From an uncultured Lachnospiraceae bacterium (GTDB lineage Bacteria > Bacillota > Clostridia > Lachnospirales > Lachnospiraceae): a stretch of DNA of 64,000 bases. The notes under the pieces were generated by a model that did not search any database, was not told the DNA's origin, and saw only the letters and a program-made list of their open reading frames with translations. The DNA is taken from assembly GCA_947626945.1 (NCBI GenBank), contig CANQUC010000003.1:1-64000 (forward strand). The letters are read 5' to 3'. Both the position numbers and the translations under genes were made by a program. Positions 16,669 to 25,788 of this stretch are shown here, piece after piece; position 1 is the stretch's first letter; every line of letters begins with the position of its first letter.

Positions 16669-18138
16669 TTACTTCGCAGCATCCTCTTCTAAAATTTCCG
16701 CAATGAGCACCCGCTCATCCATGGGATATTTCTTTCCCTCGATCTCCTGATAGTCCTCATGGCCCTTGCCTGCCAGCACGATAATATCGCCCGGCTCCCC
16801 ATGGTGGATAACGTAGGCAATGGCTTCCTTTCTGTCGGGGATCTCTATATACTTTCCGTTTGTCTTGCTGATCCCCTGGCGGATATCCGCGATGATCTCC
16901 AGGGGCTTTTCAAAACGGGGATTGTCGGAGGTGATGACGGTCAGATCCGCCATTTTCCCGCTGACCTCTCCCATCTCATAACGGCGCAGCCTGCTGCGGT
17001 TGCCGCCGCATCCAAACAGGCATATCAGCCGATGGGGACGGTATTCCCGCAAAGTACTCAAAAGGCTTTCCAGCGCCATGGCATTGTGGGCGTAGTCGAT
17101 CATCAGGGTAAACTGGTCAGATACCTTTACCAGCTCTACCCGGCCTTTTACCTTTGCGCTCTTTAAGGCCTCCTGAATCTTTTCCACCGGCACCCCAAAG
17201 TGGCTGCAGATGGCTATGGCGGTCAGGGAATTGTATACGCTGAATTTGCCGGGAATGGGCACTTCCACGGGAAATTCCATTTTCCCCCGAACCTGATAGG
17301 AAACGCCCAAATAGCCGGAGCGGCTGATCATGCGGGTGTCCTCAGCGCGAAAATCTGCCTCCCTGGAAAACCCGTAGGTCTCCAGTGTGCAGGTATGCCC
17401 TTTCAGCACGGTTTTCCAGTGGCTGTCGTCTATGTTCACAATGCCCTTTTTGCACTGCTGAAACAACAGTCCCTTGCAGGCCATGTATTCCTCAAAGCTT
17501 TCATGTTCTCCCGGGCCGATATGATCCGGTTCCATGTTGGTGAAAATGCCCAGTTCAAAAGGAATGCACGCGGTCCGGTGCATCTTCAGTCCCTGGGAGG
17601 ATACTTCCATGACCACCGTATCGCAGCCGGCCTCCGCCATTTTGGCAAAGTATTCCTGGATCAGATAAGACTCCGGCGTAGTATGGTCCGCGGGAATATG
17701 GGTATCCCCAATGATGATCTCAATGGTGCCCACAAGGCCTACCCGGTAGCCGGCGCTTTCCAGTATGGACTTGACCATATAGGCGGTGGTGGTCTTCCCC
17801 TTTGTTCCGGTAATGCCGATCACTTTCATCTTTTCCCCGGGATAGTCAAAATATGCGGCGGAAATACAGGCCATGGCATAACGGGTATCCTTTACGCAGA
17901 TTACCGTCACATGCTCCGGCACCTTTACCGGCTCCTCCACAAGCAGCACAGAGGCGCCCTTTTCCGCCACTTCCCCGGCAAAGCTGTGCCCGTCTGTTTT
18001 GGTGCCTCTGATGCAGACAAACAGATCGCCCCGGCCTACCTTTCTGGAATCGTATACGATGTGGCGGATCTCCTGCTCCGGTGTCCCCTGCAGGCAGGTG
18101 TATTCCAGCCTTTCCAACAGATCCTTTACTTTTTTCAT
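16669..18138 (-). CDS. murE: UDP-MurNAc-tripeptide synthetase (meso-DAP-adding MurE)
   Basis: ATP-dependent ligase that adds the third residue of the peptidoglycan stem peptide. The P-loop GITGTKGKTTTAYM is near residue 106 and the specificity motif TSDNPRFEKP near residue 408; DNPR is the signature for meso-diaminopimelate rather than lysine. Length (489) is normal. It is the first gene of the long run ending at lgt, preceded by its own promoter. Confidence 0.96.
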   Translation of the reverse strand: MKKVKDLLERLEYTCLQGTPEQEIRHIVYDSRKVGRGDLFVCIRGTKTDGHSFAGEVAEKGASVLLVEEPVKVPEHVTVICVKDTRYAMACISAAYFDYPGEKMKVIGITGTKGKTTTAYMVKSILESAGYRVGLVGTIEIIIGDTHIPADHTTPESYLIQEYFAKMAEAGCDTVVMEVSSQGLKMHRTACIPFELGIFTNMEPDHIGPGEHESFEEYMACKGLLFQQCKKGIVNIDDSHWKTVLKGHTCTLETYGFSREADFRAEDTRMISRSGYLGVSYQVRGKMEFPVEVPIPGKFSVYNSLTAIAICSHFGVPVEKIQEALKSAKVKGRVELVKVSDQFTLMIDYAHNAMALESLLSTLREYRPHRLICLFGCGGNRSRLRRYEMGEVSGKMADLTVITSDNPRFEKPLEIIADIRQGISKTNGKYIEIPDRKEAIAYVIHHGEPGDIIVLAGKGHEDYQEIEGKKYPMDERVLIAEILEEDAAK

Positions 18139-18208
18139 GGATACTCTGCTCCTCCCATCAAACAGCCTGTTCTCAACATCTTGTATAAATCGTACTCTTA
18201 ATTTTATT

Positions 18209-18238
18209 ATTATAGTATATTTAGGGGTTCAGTGTCAA
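18209..18238 (-). promoter_or_regulatory. Promoter of the murE-lgt gene run
   Basis: Consensus -35 TTGACA (18238-18233), 18-base spacer and consensus -10 TATAAT (18214-18209) on the minus strand, about 70 bases before murE. It diverges from the promoter of the two-component system. Confidence 0.75.
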
Positions 18239-18323
18239 CACAGCCGCTTTGGTATCAGACGCCTTTTCTTTAAAGTACGTTTAAAGTAACTTTTTTATCA
18301 TGAAAAAGAAGAGATTGGAGCAC

Positions 18324-18352
18324 TTGCAAATCTGACGGATTTCGCCTATAGT
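18324..18352 (+). promoter_or_regulatory. Promoter of the two-component system
   Basis: TTGCAA (18324-18329), 17-base spacer and TATAGT (18347-18352), about 38 bases before the response regulator start. Confidence 0.6.
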
Positions 18353-18389
18353 TTTATGAGAGCATGTTCTGTGGAAAAGAGGGAAAACT

Positions 18390-19073
18390 ATGCGGCTTCT
18401 GCTTGCGGAAGATGAAAAAGAACTGTCCAACGCCCTGTGCGCTATCCTGCGTCATCACAATTATTCTGTGGATGCGGTCTACAACGGTGCCGACGCGCTG
18501 GATTACGGAATGGCGGAAAATTACGACGCCATTATCCTGGATATTATGATGCCAAAACTGGACGGCATCCAGGTACTCACCGGGCTGCGGAAAGCCCAGG
18601 TGCATACGCCGGTGCTGCTGCTTACCGCCAAGGGCCAGGTAGAGGACCGCATTGCGGGCCTGGACGCCGGCGCTGACGATTACCTGCCAAAGCCTTTTGA
18701 TATGGGCGAGCTTCTGGCGCGGATCCGGGCTGTGACCAGACGGCGGGAATCTCTGCTTCCAAACACGCTCCAGTTTGGCAACACCACTCTGGACCGCGGC
18801 GCCCTGACCCTTTCCGCGCCCGGAGGCAGTATGCGCCTTGGAAACCGGGAATTTCAAATGATGGAAATGCTGATGGAACACCCCCGTAACCTGATCTCCA
18901 CAGAACAGTTTATGGAGCGGATCTGGGGATATGACACTGATGCGGAAGTCAGTGTTGTGTGGGTCTATCTTTCTTATTTGCGAAAAAAGCTTGGAAGTCT
19001 TGGCTCCAATGTGGAGATCAGAGCCTCCCGGGGCGTAGGATACTTTCTGGAAACAGCAGACAAATCCGTCTGA
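18390..19073 (+). CDS. OmpR-family response regulator
   Basis: A DNA-binding regulator of 227 residues. The receiver domain has the acidic pair (LLLAEDEKEL), the phospho-acceptor Asp in DAIILDIMMPKLDGI (about residue 51) and Lys in DYLPKPFDMGEL. The C-terminal winged helix ends RASRGVGYFL. The likely partner is the histidine kinase 39 bases downstream. Targets cannot be read from the sequence. The start is supported by GAGGG 6 bases upstream. Confidence 0.93.
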   Translation: MRLLLAEDEKELSNALCAILRHHNYSVDAVYNGADALDYGMAENYDAIILDIMMPKLDGIQVLTGLRKAQVHTPVLLLTAKGQVEDRIAGLDAGADDYLPKPFDMGELLARIRAVTRRRESLLPNTLQFGNTTLDRGALTLSAPGGSMRLGNREFQMMEMLMEHPRNLISTEQFMERIWGYDTDAEVSVVWVYLSYLRKKLGSLGSNVEIRASRGVGYFLETADKSV

Positions 19074-19112
19074 CGGCCAAAAACCGCCGGACATTTTGGA
19101 GCGGTGATAATC

Positions 19113-20393
19113 ATGATCAAAAAATTACAGCGAAAATTTATTCAGATCGCGGTTCTCTCTTTGTTTGGGGTTCTGACCGTGGTGATCGGCGTAGTCAACG
19201 TCATCAACTTTCTGCAGATGAACCGGGACGCCAATGAGATCCTGACGCTTTTGTCGGAAAACGACGGAGCATTTCCCGATCTGTTTCCCGGGAAAATGGA
19301 AGGGCCCGGGGAGGAGCCTCCCCAGCAGGAGCATCTCAAAAAAGAAGAACCCTTTCATCCGGACCGCATCCGGGGGAACCTGTCCGAGGAGACGCCCTTT
19401 GCTACCAGATACTTTCTTGTGCGCACCGACAGTGACGGACAGATCTCCCGGATCGACACCAGTCATATTGCCGCCGCTTCTTCCGGAGAGGCAAAGGAAT
19501 ATGCCAAAAAAGCCCTGGCAAAAAACAAGACCACCGGCTTTATGGGAATCTACAAGTACCGGATCACCTCCACCGACCAGGGATCCCTTCTGGTCTTTGT
19601 AGACTGCCGCACTCAGCTGAAGACGGCCTTTTCTTTCCTGATCGTATCTGTGTCCATTGCCGCCGCCAGTCTTCTTGTGGTATTCATTTTGGTCTCGGTG
19701 TTTTCCGGGCGGGCCATTGCCCCGGTTGCAGAAAGCATTGAAAAACAAAAACAGTTTATTACCGACGCGGGGCATGAGCTGAAGACACCCATTGCCATTA
19801 TTTCCGCCAATACCGATGTGCTGGAGCTGACCGCCGGCAAAAACGAATGGACGGAAAGCATCCACAATCAGACAGGACGGTTAAGCGGCCTGGTAAACGA
19901 TCTTCTCACCTTATCCAGAATGGACGAAGAGGGATATTCTCCCCATCTTGCCGATTTTTCCCTGAGCAGCGCCGTGGCGGAAACAGCGGAGCCCTTTGAG
20001 ACGCTTGCCGCTGACGGGGGCATGGAATTTTCCGCATCGATTGCCCCGGATATCCGTTTCTACGGAGAGGAGTCCCAGCTGCGGCAGCTTGTGACCATTC
20101 TCTGCGACAACGCCGTAAAATACTGTCCAAAAGGCGGGCAGATCTCCCTGACCCTGGAGGAAAAAGGCCGCTGTGTGGCGCTTACGGTGAAAAATACCTG
20201 CGGGCAGCTTCCCCAGGGGGATTTGAAGCGGCTCTTTGACCGGTTCTACCGGGCGGAGAACTCCCGCTCCAGAGAGACCGGGGGATATGGCATCGGGCTT
20301 TCCATCGCTCAGGCCATTGTCCATGCCCACAAGGGAAAGATCACCGCCTCCCGGGAGGGCGATTCCGTGATCTGCTTCCGGGCGGTTTTTTAA
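19113..20393 (+). CDS. Sensor histidine kinase
   Basis: Membrane kinase of about 426 residues. Two transmembrane helices (roughly 10-30 and 150-180) flank an extracellular region of about 120 residues with a Pro/Glu-rich segment. Then come the phospho-acceptor box (DAGHELKTPIAII) and a GHKL ATPase domain (CDNAVKYC, GGYGIGLSIAQ). There is no obvious HAMP domain. The signal is unknown. A GTG at 19104 is an alternative start but sits only 2 bases after GGAG. Confidence 0.92.
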   Translation: MIKKLQRKFIQIAVLSLFGVLTVVIGVVNVINFLQMNRDANEILTLLSENDGAFPDLFPGKMEGPGEEPPQQEHLKKEEPFHPDRIRGNLSEETPFATRYFLVRTDSDGQISRIDTSHIAAASSGEAKEYAKKALAKNKTTGFMGIYKYRITSTDQGSLLVFVDCRTQLKTAFSFLIVSVSIAAASLLVVFILVSVFSGRAIAPVAESIEKQKQFITDAGHELKTPIAIISANTDVLELTAGKNEWTESIHNQTGRLSGLVNDLLTLSRMDEEGYSPHLADFSLSSAVAETAEPFETLAADGGMEFSASIAPDIRFYGEESQLRQLVTILCDNAVKYCPKGGQISLTLEEKGRCVALTVKNTCGQLPQGDLKRLFDRFYRAENSRSRETGGYGIGLSIAQAIVHAHKGKITASREGDSVICFRAVF

Positions 20394-20402
20394 GATTTTT
20401 GC

Positions 20403-20440
20403 AAACAAAATGGGGCAGCTTTCGCTACCCCATTTTTGTT
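20403..20440. terminator. Bidirectional terminator between convergent genes
   Basis: The stem ACAAAATGGGG(C)AGC / GCTACCCCATTTTTGT with a TTTC loop has A- and T-runs on both sides. It ends the two-component operon (+) and the polyol operon (-); the stop codon of the PfkB kinase (20427-20425) lies inside the hairpin. Confidence 0.8.
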
Positions 20441-21354
20441 ACCTCGGCCTGTTGATAAAGCCGTTCCATATCTTCTTTTTCAAAATGTCCCGTTGCCATG
20501 GTCAGGGCGTTGGCGGCGGACACCGCCACCGCGTACCGCAGGGTCTTCTCAATGGCATAGCCTCTGGCGAATCCCACCGCAAAAGCCGCAAGCATGGAAT
20601 CTCCGCAGCCCACTGTGTTCACGGTGTGGATCTTTGGAGGCCGTCCATGGAAAACGCCTTCATCGCAGACCACCAGAGCGCCTTCTGCCCCCAGGGACAC
20701 CACCACATAGGCAATGCCCTGCCCGTGAAGCTTTCTGGCTCCGTCCAGAATCTCCTCACGGTTGGTTACGGGAACTCCCAGGAGCGCCTCAATCTCATCG
20801 TCGTTGGGCTTGATCAGCGTAGGACAGGCCCGGATACCTTCCTGAAGCAGGACGCCGCTTGTATCCAGAAGCACCGGCTTGTTTTCTTTCCGGGCCAGCG
20901 TAACCATTCTGGCGTAAATGTCAGAGGGCACGCCCTGAGGCGCGCTGCCGGAAATGGTGATTACCTGACTGTCCTTTACCAGCTTTGCAAACAGATCCAG
21001 AAAGGCTTCCACATCCGTTTCCTCCACCGGCGCGCCGGGCTCCAGAAATTCCGTGGAAGAGCCGTCTGCCGCAAGGATGTTGATACAGCTTCTGGTCTCC
21101 CCTTTGGTATGGATAAATTCATTTTTTACATGCTGCTCATTGAGCATGTCTTCCACATAGGCCCCCGCGTGACCTCCCACAAAACCGGTGGCCAGAGTCT
21201 CCTCCCCGCAGAGCCTGGCTACCTTGGCCACATTCAGCCCCTTTCCGCCGGGAGTATTGGTGCACTTCTGCACCCGCATCACATGGCCCTTTTCCAGGGT
21301 ATCCACCACATAGGCCTTATCAATGGCAACATTCAGCGTTACGGTTGTGATCAT
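20425..21354 (-). CDS. PfkB-family sugar-phosphate kinase (1-phosphofructokinase / tagatose-6-phosphate kinase type)
   Basis: Kinase of 309 residues in the LacC/FruK branch of PfkB: ITTVTLNVAIDKAYVVD start, the substrate motif PGGKGLNVAKVARLCGEE and the nucleotide/catalytic motif TVGCGDSMLAAFAVG, where GCGDS replaces the more common GAGDS. The start is the ATG at 21354, overlapping the stop of the aldo/keto reductase gene as ATGA. With a GatD-like dehydrogenase and a GatY-like aldolase in the same operon, tagatose-6-phosphate is a likely substrate, but fructose-1-phosphate cannot be excluded. Confidence 0.85.
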   Translation of the reverse strand: MITTVTLNVAIDKAYVVDTLEKGHVMRVQKCTNTPGGKGLNVAKVARLCGEETLATGFVGGHAGAYVEDMLNEQHVKNEFIHTKGETRSCINILAADGSSTEFLEPGAPVEETDVEAFLDLFAKLVKDSQVITISGSAPQGVPSDIYARMVTLARKENKPVLLDTSGVLLQEGIRACPTLIKPNDDEIEALLGVPVTNREEILDGARKLHGQGIAYVVVSLGAEGALVVCDEGVFHGRPPKIHTVNTVGCGDSMLAAFAVGFARGYAIEKTLRYAVAVSAANALTMATGHFEKEDMERLYQQAEVTKMG

Positions 21355-22400
21355 TTCTTTGTATACCCGTTCCAGCCGGGGATTTCTCCTCCAAGATCCC
21401 AGAGATCCTCCCAGCTGTCCGCGCCTTCCCATAAGAATACCTGCCCTTTGATCAGACGGCAGTTTTTGTCTACGCCCTTTAAGGTCTCCAGTTCTTCTGA
21501 AGTCAGGGGATCCTCAAAGCTGCAGCGCAGGTTGCTCATATATTCGTTTCTGTGGATAGAAAACGGAATGGGGGAATGTCCTCTCTGGACAGCCCATTTC
21601 AGGCAGATTACAGCGGGATGAACGCCATGAGCCTTGGCAATGGCCTGGATCTCAGGCAGCTCAATATCCGCAATGTCGTCTGCGGTCTTGTCTCTGTCGG
21701 GACGGGTGGGAGAACCGATGGGGCAAAAGCCGATGATCTCGATCCCGTTCTTTTTGCAGAAATCATAAAGCTCCGGCTGCTGGAAGCAGGGATGCAGCTC
21801 CATTTCATTGACCGCGGGTTTGATCCGGCAGTCACGCAGAATCAGCTCCAGCTTGGGAATGGTTACGTTGGACACGCCGATATGACGGCAAAGGCCCATA
21901 TCTACCAGACGTTCCATCTGTCTCCAGCAGGTCATGAATTCTTCATGGATATAAGGTCTGGAGTTGGGGTTTCTTGTGTCCACGTCACATCCGGGAGGAT
22001 GATAGTTGGGAAAAGGCCAGTGCACAAAATACAGATCCAGATAGTCCAGGCGAAGATCTTTCAGGGTTTTTGCCACCGACAGCAGCACATCCCCCTGTCC
22101 GTGCATATCATTCCAGACCTTGGAAGTGATAAAAAGCTCTTCTCTTTTGACGCCTGCGGCCATTGCCCGCTCCAGGGCCTCTCCGATCAGATCCTCATTG
22201 CCGTAGCAGGACGCGCAGTCCACAAGACGGTAACCGGATTTCACCGCGTCCTCCACCGCGTTGGCAATGTCCTCGCCGCTAAACCGGTCGGAACCAAATG
22301 TTCCGATACCGAGACCGGGCATTTTCGCGCCGGTGTACAGTGTCCGCTGGGGCACCTTTGAGGGATCTACCGCATCTGCGGGAATCTTATTTTCGCTCAT
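21351..22400 (-). CDS. Aldo/keto reductase
   Basis: NAD(P)H-dependent carbonyl reductase of 349 residues. The catalytic tetrad is visible: Asp in YRLVDCASCYGNE, Tyr in the same motif, Lys in FITSKVWND and His in YFVHWPFPN. It may interconvert a sugar and a polyol in this operon. It is 62 bases downstream of the lipoprotein gene and translationally coupled to the PfkB kinase. Confidence 0.88.
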   Translation of the reverse strand: MSENKIPADAVDPSKVPQRTLYTGAKMPGLGIGTFGSDRFSGEDIANAVEDAVKSGYRLVDCASCYGNEDLIGEALERAMAAGVKREELFITSKVWNDMHGQGDVLLSVAKTLKDLRLDYLDLYFVHWPFPNYHPPGCDVDTRNPNSRPYIHEEFMTCWRQMERLVDMGLCRHIGVSNVTIPKLELILRDCRIKPAVNEMELHPCFQQPELYDFCKKNGIEIIGFCPIGSPTRPDRDKTADDIADIELPEIQAIAKAHGVHPAVICLKWAVQRGHSPIPFSIHRNEYMSNLRCSFEDPLTSEELETLKGVDKNCRLIKGQVFLWEGADSWEDLWDLGGEIPGWNGYTKK

Positions 22401-22462
22401 AGGGAAATCTCTCCTTTCGTTTTTCCTTGTTTATTTGCAAATCACAAACTGTGACCGCTTTA

Positions 22463-23152
22463 CTACAGTGCAGAAAAGGCTGCTGCCATTTCTTCCAGGG
22501 TCTCTTTCTCATAGCTTGAAAAGGTAATGACCCCCATCATACCGTCTGCCTTGATGCAGATCTGTTTCTGATATATTTTAATCCCCTGCATTTCCATTTC
22601 CGTGTTGATGCAGGAATGGGACGCTCCCGCAAAGGTCTCCGTGCCGGTTTCCTCCCTGAAATCGGTTACGCCCATGCTCTCCATGGCGGATTCCAGCTGA
22701 TCCTTGCCCATTTCCACATATTCCTGTTCTGTAATCTCCAGTTCATTCAGAAGATCCAGATTTTCCAGCATCACATTGATGCTGTTGCTGCCGTCTTCGT
22801 TGTGGGCATACATGTCATAGACAGACCGGGTAGCCTCAATGGCCTGCTGAAGCGCCTTGTTGTCTGTAAGCTCCTCCGCGATGCCGCTCAGCTCCATAAG
22901 CTCTTTCTCATCGGAAAAGACAAACTCCTCACCCAGCTGACACCGGATGCCCAGAGCCTGATTTTCATAAACATTGCCGGTAACGGTTCCTCTCTGCATT
23001 CCCTTTGATTTGCCGTCCTCTGTCTCCGCCGTCTTTTCCGTCCTGCTGTTGGCATCGTCCGCCGTGCCGCTGTCTTTCTTTCCGCAGCCTGCAAAGGCGG
23101 CCGCCATTACGGCAATCAGCGCCAGCGTCATCCGTAATCTCCGTTTTTTCAT
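22463..23152 (-). CDS. Lipoprotein of unknown function
   Basis: A protein of 229 residues with a basic N-terminus, hydrophobic signal helix and lipobox AAFAGC (cysteine near residue 23), followed by a low-complexity charged linker and a folded alpha/beta domain. I do not recognise the domain. It is embedded in the polyol operon, so a role in sensing or binding substrate is possible, though it does not look like a classical solute-binding protein (too short). Confidence 0.75.
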   Translation of the reverse strand: MKKRRLRMTLALIAVMAAAFAGCGKKDSGTADDANSRTEKTAETEDGKSKGMQRGTVTGNVYENQALGIRCQLGEEFVFSDEKELMELSGIAEELTDNKALQQAIEATRSVYDMYAHNEDGSNSINVMLENLDLLNELEITEQEYVEMGKDQLESAMESMGVTDFREETGTETFAGASHSCINTEMEMQGIKIYQKQICIKADGMMGVITFSSYEKETLEEMAAAFSAL

Positions 23153-23206
23153 ACTCTCCCCCTGATTTTTTCACCTGTCTCGCCGCCGCGGCGGCTCTCC
23201 GGTAAA

Positions 23207-24265
23207 TTACTGCTCGCTGTCGATCAAAAGCTTTCCCTTCACGGCTCCCGGCGTCCGGAACATGGCAAAGGCCTCCGCGATCTGGGACAAGGGCATTTTC
23301 CTGAAGATAAAGGACTGATCGAACTTCAGCCTGCCGGTCTTGAAATAATGGGCCGCAAGCTCCCATTCATGGCCGGGGAAAGGAGCGCTGTAGGACATCC
23401 AGGAGCCGGTAAGGGTAAATTCTTTCCGGTTCATGTTTTCCCACTGATCCACTGTAAAGGAAAGCTCTTTGGTAGGGGTGCCGATAAAGCAGACTCCCGC
23501 CTTGTTGGCCGCAAGCTCAAAAGCCATGTGCATGGTCGCTGTGTTTCCGGCAGTCTCATAGACATAGCCGTACCCTCTGCCGTCGGTCAGCGCCATTGCC
23601 TGCTCCATAAAGTCTTTCTCCAGGGTATTGATGACCGCGTCCGCTCCCAGACGCTTTGCCAGCTCCAGCCGCTCCGGGCTGATGTCAAACACTACGGTCT
23701 TTTTGGCGCCAAAGATCTTTGCCCACTGCATGGTAAACATGCCGATGGTGCCGCCGCCTAAAATGGCCACGCACTCTCCGCCCTTATAGTTGACCCGCTC
23801 CAGCCCGTGAAGCGCCACCGTTGCCGGTTCAAAAAAGGCTCCCTGCTCAAAGGAAACACTGTCGTCAAACCTGACCGCGTTCCGTTCCGGCACGACCACA
23901 TATTCCGCAAAACTGCCAAACTCTCTGGAACCGATAAAGCTGTAATGCTTGCAAAGAGAATAGTTGGCTTTCTGACAGTCCTCACATTTCAGACAGGGGA
24001 TTAGGGGCACCCCCGCCACTCTGTCGCCCGGTTTCAGGGTGGTCACGTCCGGGCCTGTCTCCTCTACCACGCCGGAGAATTCATGTCCCAGCACATTGGG
24101 ATAATAATGACAGGCATCTCCGTTTACCCTGGGCACGTCGGAGCCGCAGATCCCCGTATATTTTACCTTGATCAGCACTTGCCCCGCTCCGGGCACCGGC
24201 TTTTCGATCTCTTCAAAACGAATGTCCTCTCTGGCATGTACAACGCCGGCTTTCATCTTCATCAC
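23207..24265 (-). CDS. Zinc-dependent polyol (phosphate) dehydrogenase, GatD-like
   Basis: Medium-chain dehydrogenase of 352 residues. Catalytic zinc motif TGICGSDVPR and GHEFSG, structural zinc cysteines CLKCEDCQKANYSLC and Rossmann motif GGGTIGMF are present. The segments HYYPNVLGHEFSG and LTGSWMSYSAPFPGHEWE closely resemble galactitol-1-phosphate 5-dehydrogenase (GatD), more so than sorbitol dehydrogenase. This would make tagatose-6-phosphate, the substrate of the PfkB kinase in the same operon. Specificity is inferred. Confidence 0.82.
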   Translation of the reverse strand: MMKMKAGVVHAREDIRFEEIEKPVPGAGQVLIKVKYTGICGSDVPRVNGDACHYYPNVLGHEFSGVVEETGPDVTTLKPGDRVAGVPLIPCLKCEDCQKANYSLCKHYSFIGSREFGSFAEYVVVPERNAVRFDDSVSFEQGAFFEPATVALHGLERVNYKGGECVAILGGGTIGMFTMQWAKIFGAKKTVVFDISPERLELAKRLGADAVINTLEKDFMEQAMALTDGRGYGYVYETAGNTATMHMAFELAANKAGVCFIGTPTKELSFTVDQWENMNRKEFTLTGSWMSYSAPFPGHEWELAAHYFKTGRLKFDQSFIFRKMPLSQIAEAFAMFRTPGAVKGKLLIDSEQ

Positions 24266-24285
24266 GAATCCCTCTTTTCCTCAGT

Positions 24286-25770
24286 TTAATAAACTTGATA
24301 CATTTCTTTCAGATTTTCATAAAGCTTCAGGTATCCCTCCATGGCATGCTGATAGATCTTTGCCACACGTTTGTTGGGTTCCTGTGTTCTGGTGATCACA
24401 ATGGTACGGTCCACCGCTTCCTCAAAATCCCTGTAAAGACCGGCTCCAACTCCTGCCAGCATGGCTGCCCCCAGCGTGGTGGCGGTGTCTGAAGTCGGCA
24501 CCTTAATGGTCTTTCCGGTGACGTCGGCCTTGATCTGCGTCCACAGTACGCTGTTGGACGCGCCGCCCATGGCAATCAGTTCATGGACTTCCACGCCTGC
24601 CTCCGCCGCGGTGCGGAGATTGTGCTCCAGGGAATAGGCGACCCCTTCCATGACCGCCCGAACCATATGGCCTTTTGTCTTGTCAAAGGACAGGCCATAA
24701 AAAACAGCCTTGGCGTCCGGATCCCAGATGGGCGAACGCTCTCCCGCCATATAAGGCAGAAAGATGACCCCGTCGGATCCCGGCGGCACTTTTTCCGCCA
24801 GACGGGTCAGATCGTCAAAACTTTCGTCGTCGTTTGCCAGCTGCTCCTTAAACCAGCGCAGCGTGCCGCCTCCGCCTACAGTGCCTCCCTGAAGGAGCCA
24901 TTTTCCGGGCACCACATGGTTGCTCAGAATCAGCTTGGGATGCGCCAGCGGCTCTTCCATACAGATGCTCATGCCTCCGGCCTGGCCGCCCTGCTCCTGG
25001 GTCTGCCCATTTTTGAACACACCGGCTCCAAGAGTTCCGCAGGCCGCGTCCAGACCCCCTGCCACCACCGGCGTTCCCTCTTTTAAGCCGGTCAGCCGGG
25101 CGGCTTCCTTTGTGACCCCGCCAATGACCTGATGACAGGGCACCAGCTCCGGCACCTTATCCACAGACAGGCCCAGCTCCTTTGCCAGGCCGCTGTCATA
25201 GACGCCTTTTTTCATATCGTAAAAGTGTATGCCATAGCCCTGAGACAGGTCCTGGGTCATTTCCCCGGTCAGCTTCATGGCAATATAACTGTTGCTTTGA
25301 AGAAACTTCGCGGCGTTTTTATAAATTTCTTCCCGCTCTTTTTGGAACCAGATCAGTTTGGGGGTGGTGTAGGAAGGCAGAAAGTCGTTGCCCGCCACCT
25401 GAAAGATGCGGTCAAACCCGGTTTTCTCCCTTACAGTCTCCGCAATCTCCCTTGCCCTGGTATCCATCCAGATAGGCGTGTTATGTAAGCAGTTGCCCTC
25501 CCCGTCTACAGGAATGGCAGACCAGCTCTGTCCGTCCAGTCCGATGCCGCATATATCTCCGGCGCTGATCTTCCGATTGTCCAGCACGATGCGGATGCCT
25601 CTGCAGATGGCGTCCCACCACTCCTCCGGGTTCTGTTCCACCCAGCCCCGGTGAGGGTAGTACAGCGGATAGGGCTGATTGGTCTGGGCCATCACTTCCC
25701 CGTCTCCGTTGAACAGGGCTACCTTGCACGCGGAGGTTCCGATATCAATTCCCAATAAAAGCTCTGCCAT
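24286..25770 (-). CDS. FGGY-family carbohydrate kinase, xylulokinase-like
   Basis: A kinase of 494 residues with the FGGY ATPase start LLLGIDIGTSACKVALF, the segment CGIGLDGQSWS, WMDTRAR, and the C-terminal GGASNSVLWTQIKADV motif. Closest resemblance is to xylulokinase, but FGGY kinases vary widely in substrate. It lies 20 bases before the GatD-like gene and 18 after the aldolase, and may supply the phosphorylated polyol or sugar in the absence of a PTS. Confidence 0.85.
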   Translation of the reverse strand: MAELLLGIDIGTSACKVALFNGDGEVMAQTNQPYPLYYPHRGWVEQNPEEWWDAICRGIRIVLDNRKISAGDICGIGLDGQSWSAIPVDGEGNCLHNTPIWMDTRAREIAETVREKTGFDRIFQVAGNDFLPSYTTPKLIWFQKEREEIYKNAAKFLQSNSYIAMKLTGEMTQDLSQGYGIHFYDMKKGVYDSGLAKELGLSVDKVPELVPCHQVIGGVTKEAARLTGLKEGTPVVAGGLDAACGTLGAGVFKNGQTQEQGGQAGGMSICMEEPLAHPKLILSNHVVPGKWLLQGGTVGGGGTLRWFKEQLANDDESFDDLTRLAEKVPPGSDGVIFLPYMAGERSPIWDPDAKAVFYGLSFDKTKGHMVRAVMEGVAYSLEHNLRTAAEAGVEVHELIAMGGASNSVLWTQIKADVTGKTIKVPTSDTATTLGAAMLAGVGAGLYRDFEEAVDRTIVITRTQEPNKRVAKIYQHAMEGYLKLYENLKEMYQVY

Positions 25771-25788
25771 GGTCCGCTCCTTTATCCG

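Noticed and set aside
21355..21432. 26-residue N-terminal extension of the PfkB kinase
   Set aside because: It overlaps the end of the aldo/keto reductase gene; the ATGA overlap start gives the canonical kinase N-terminus.
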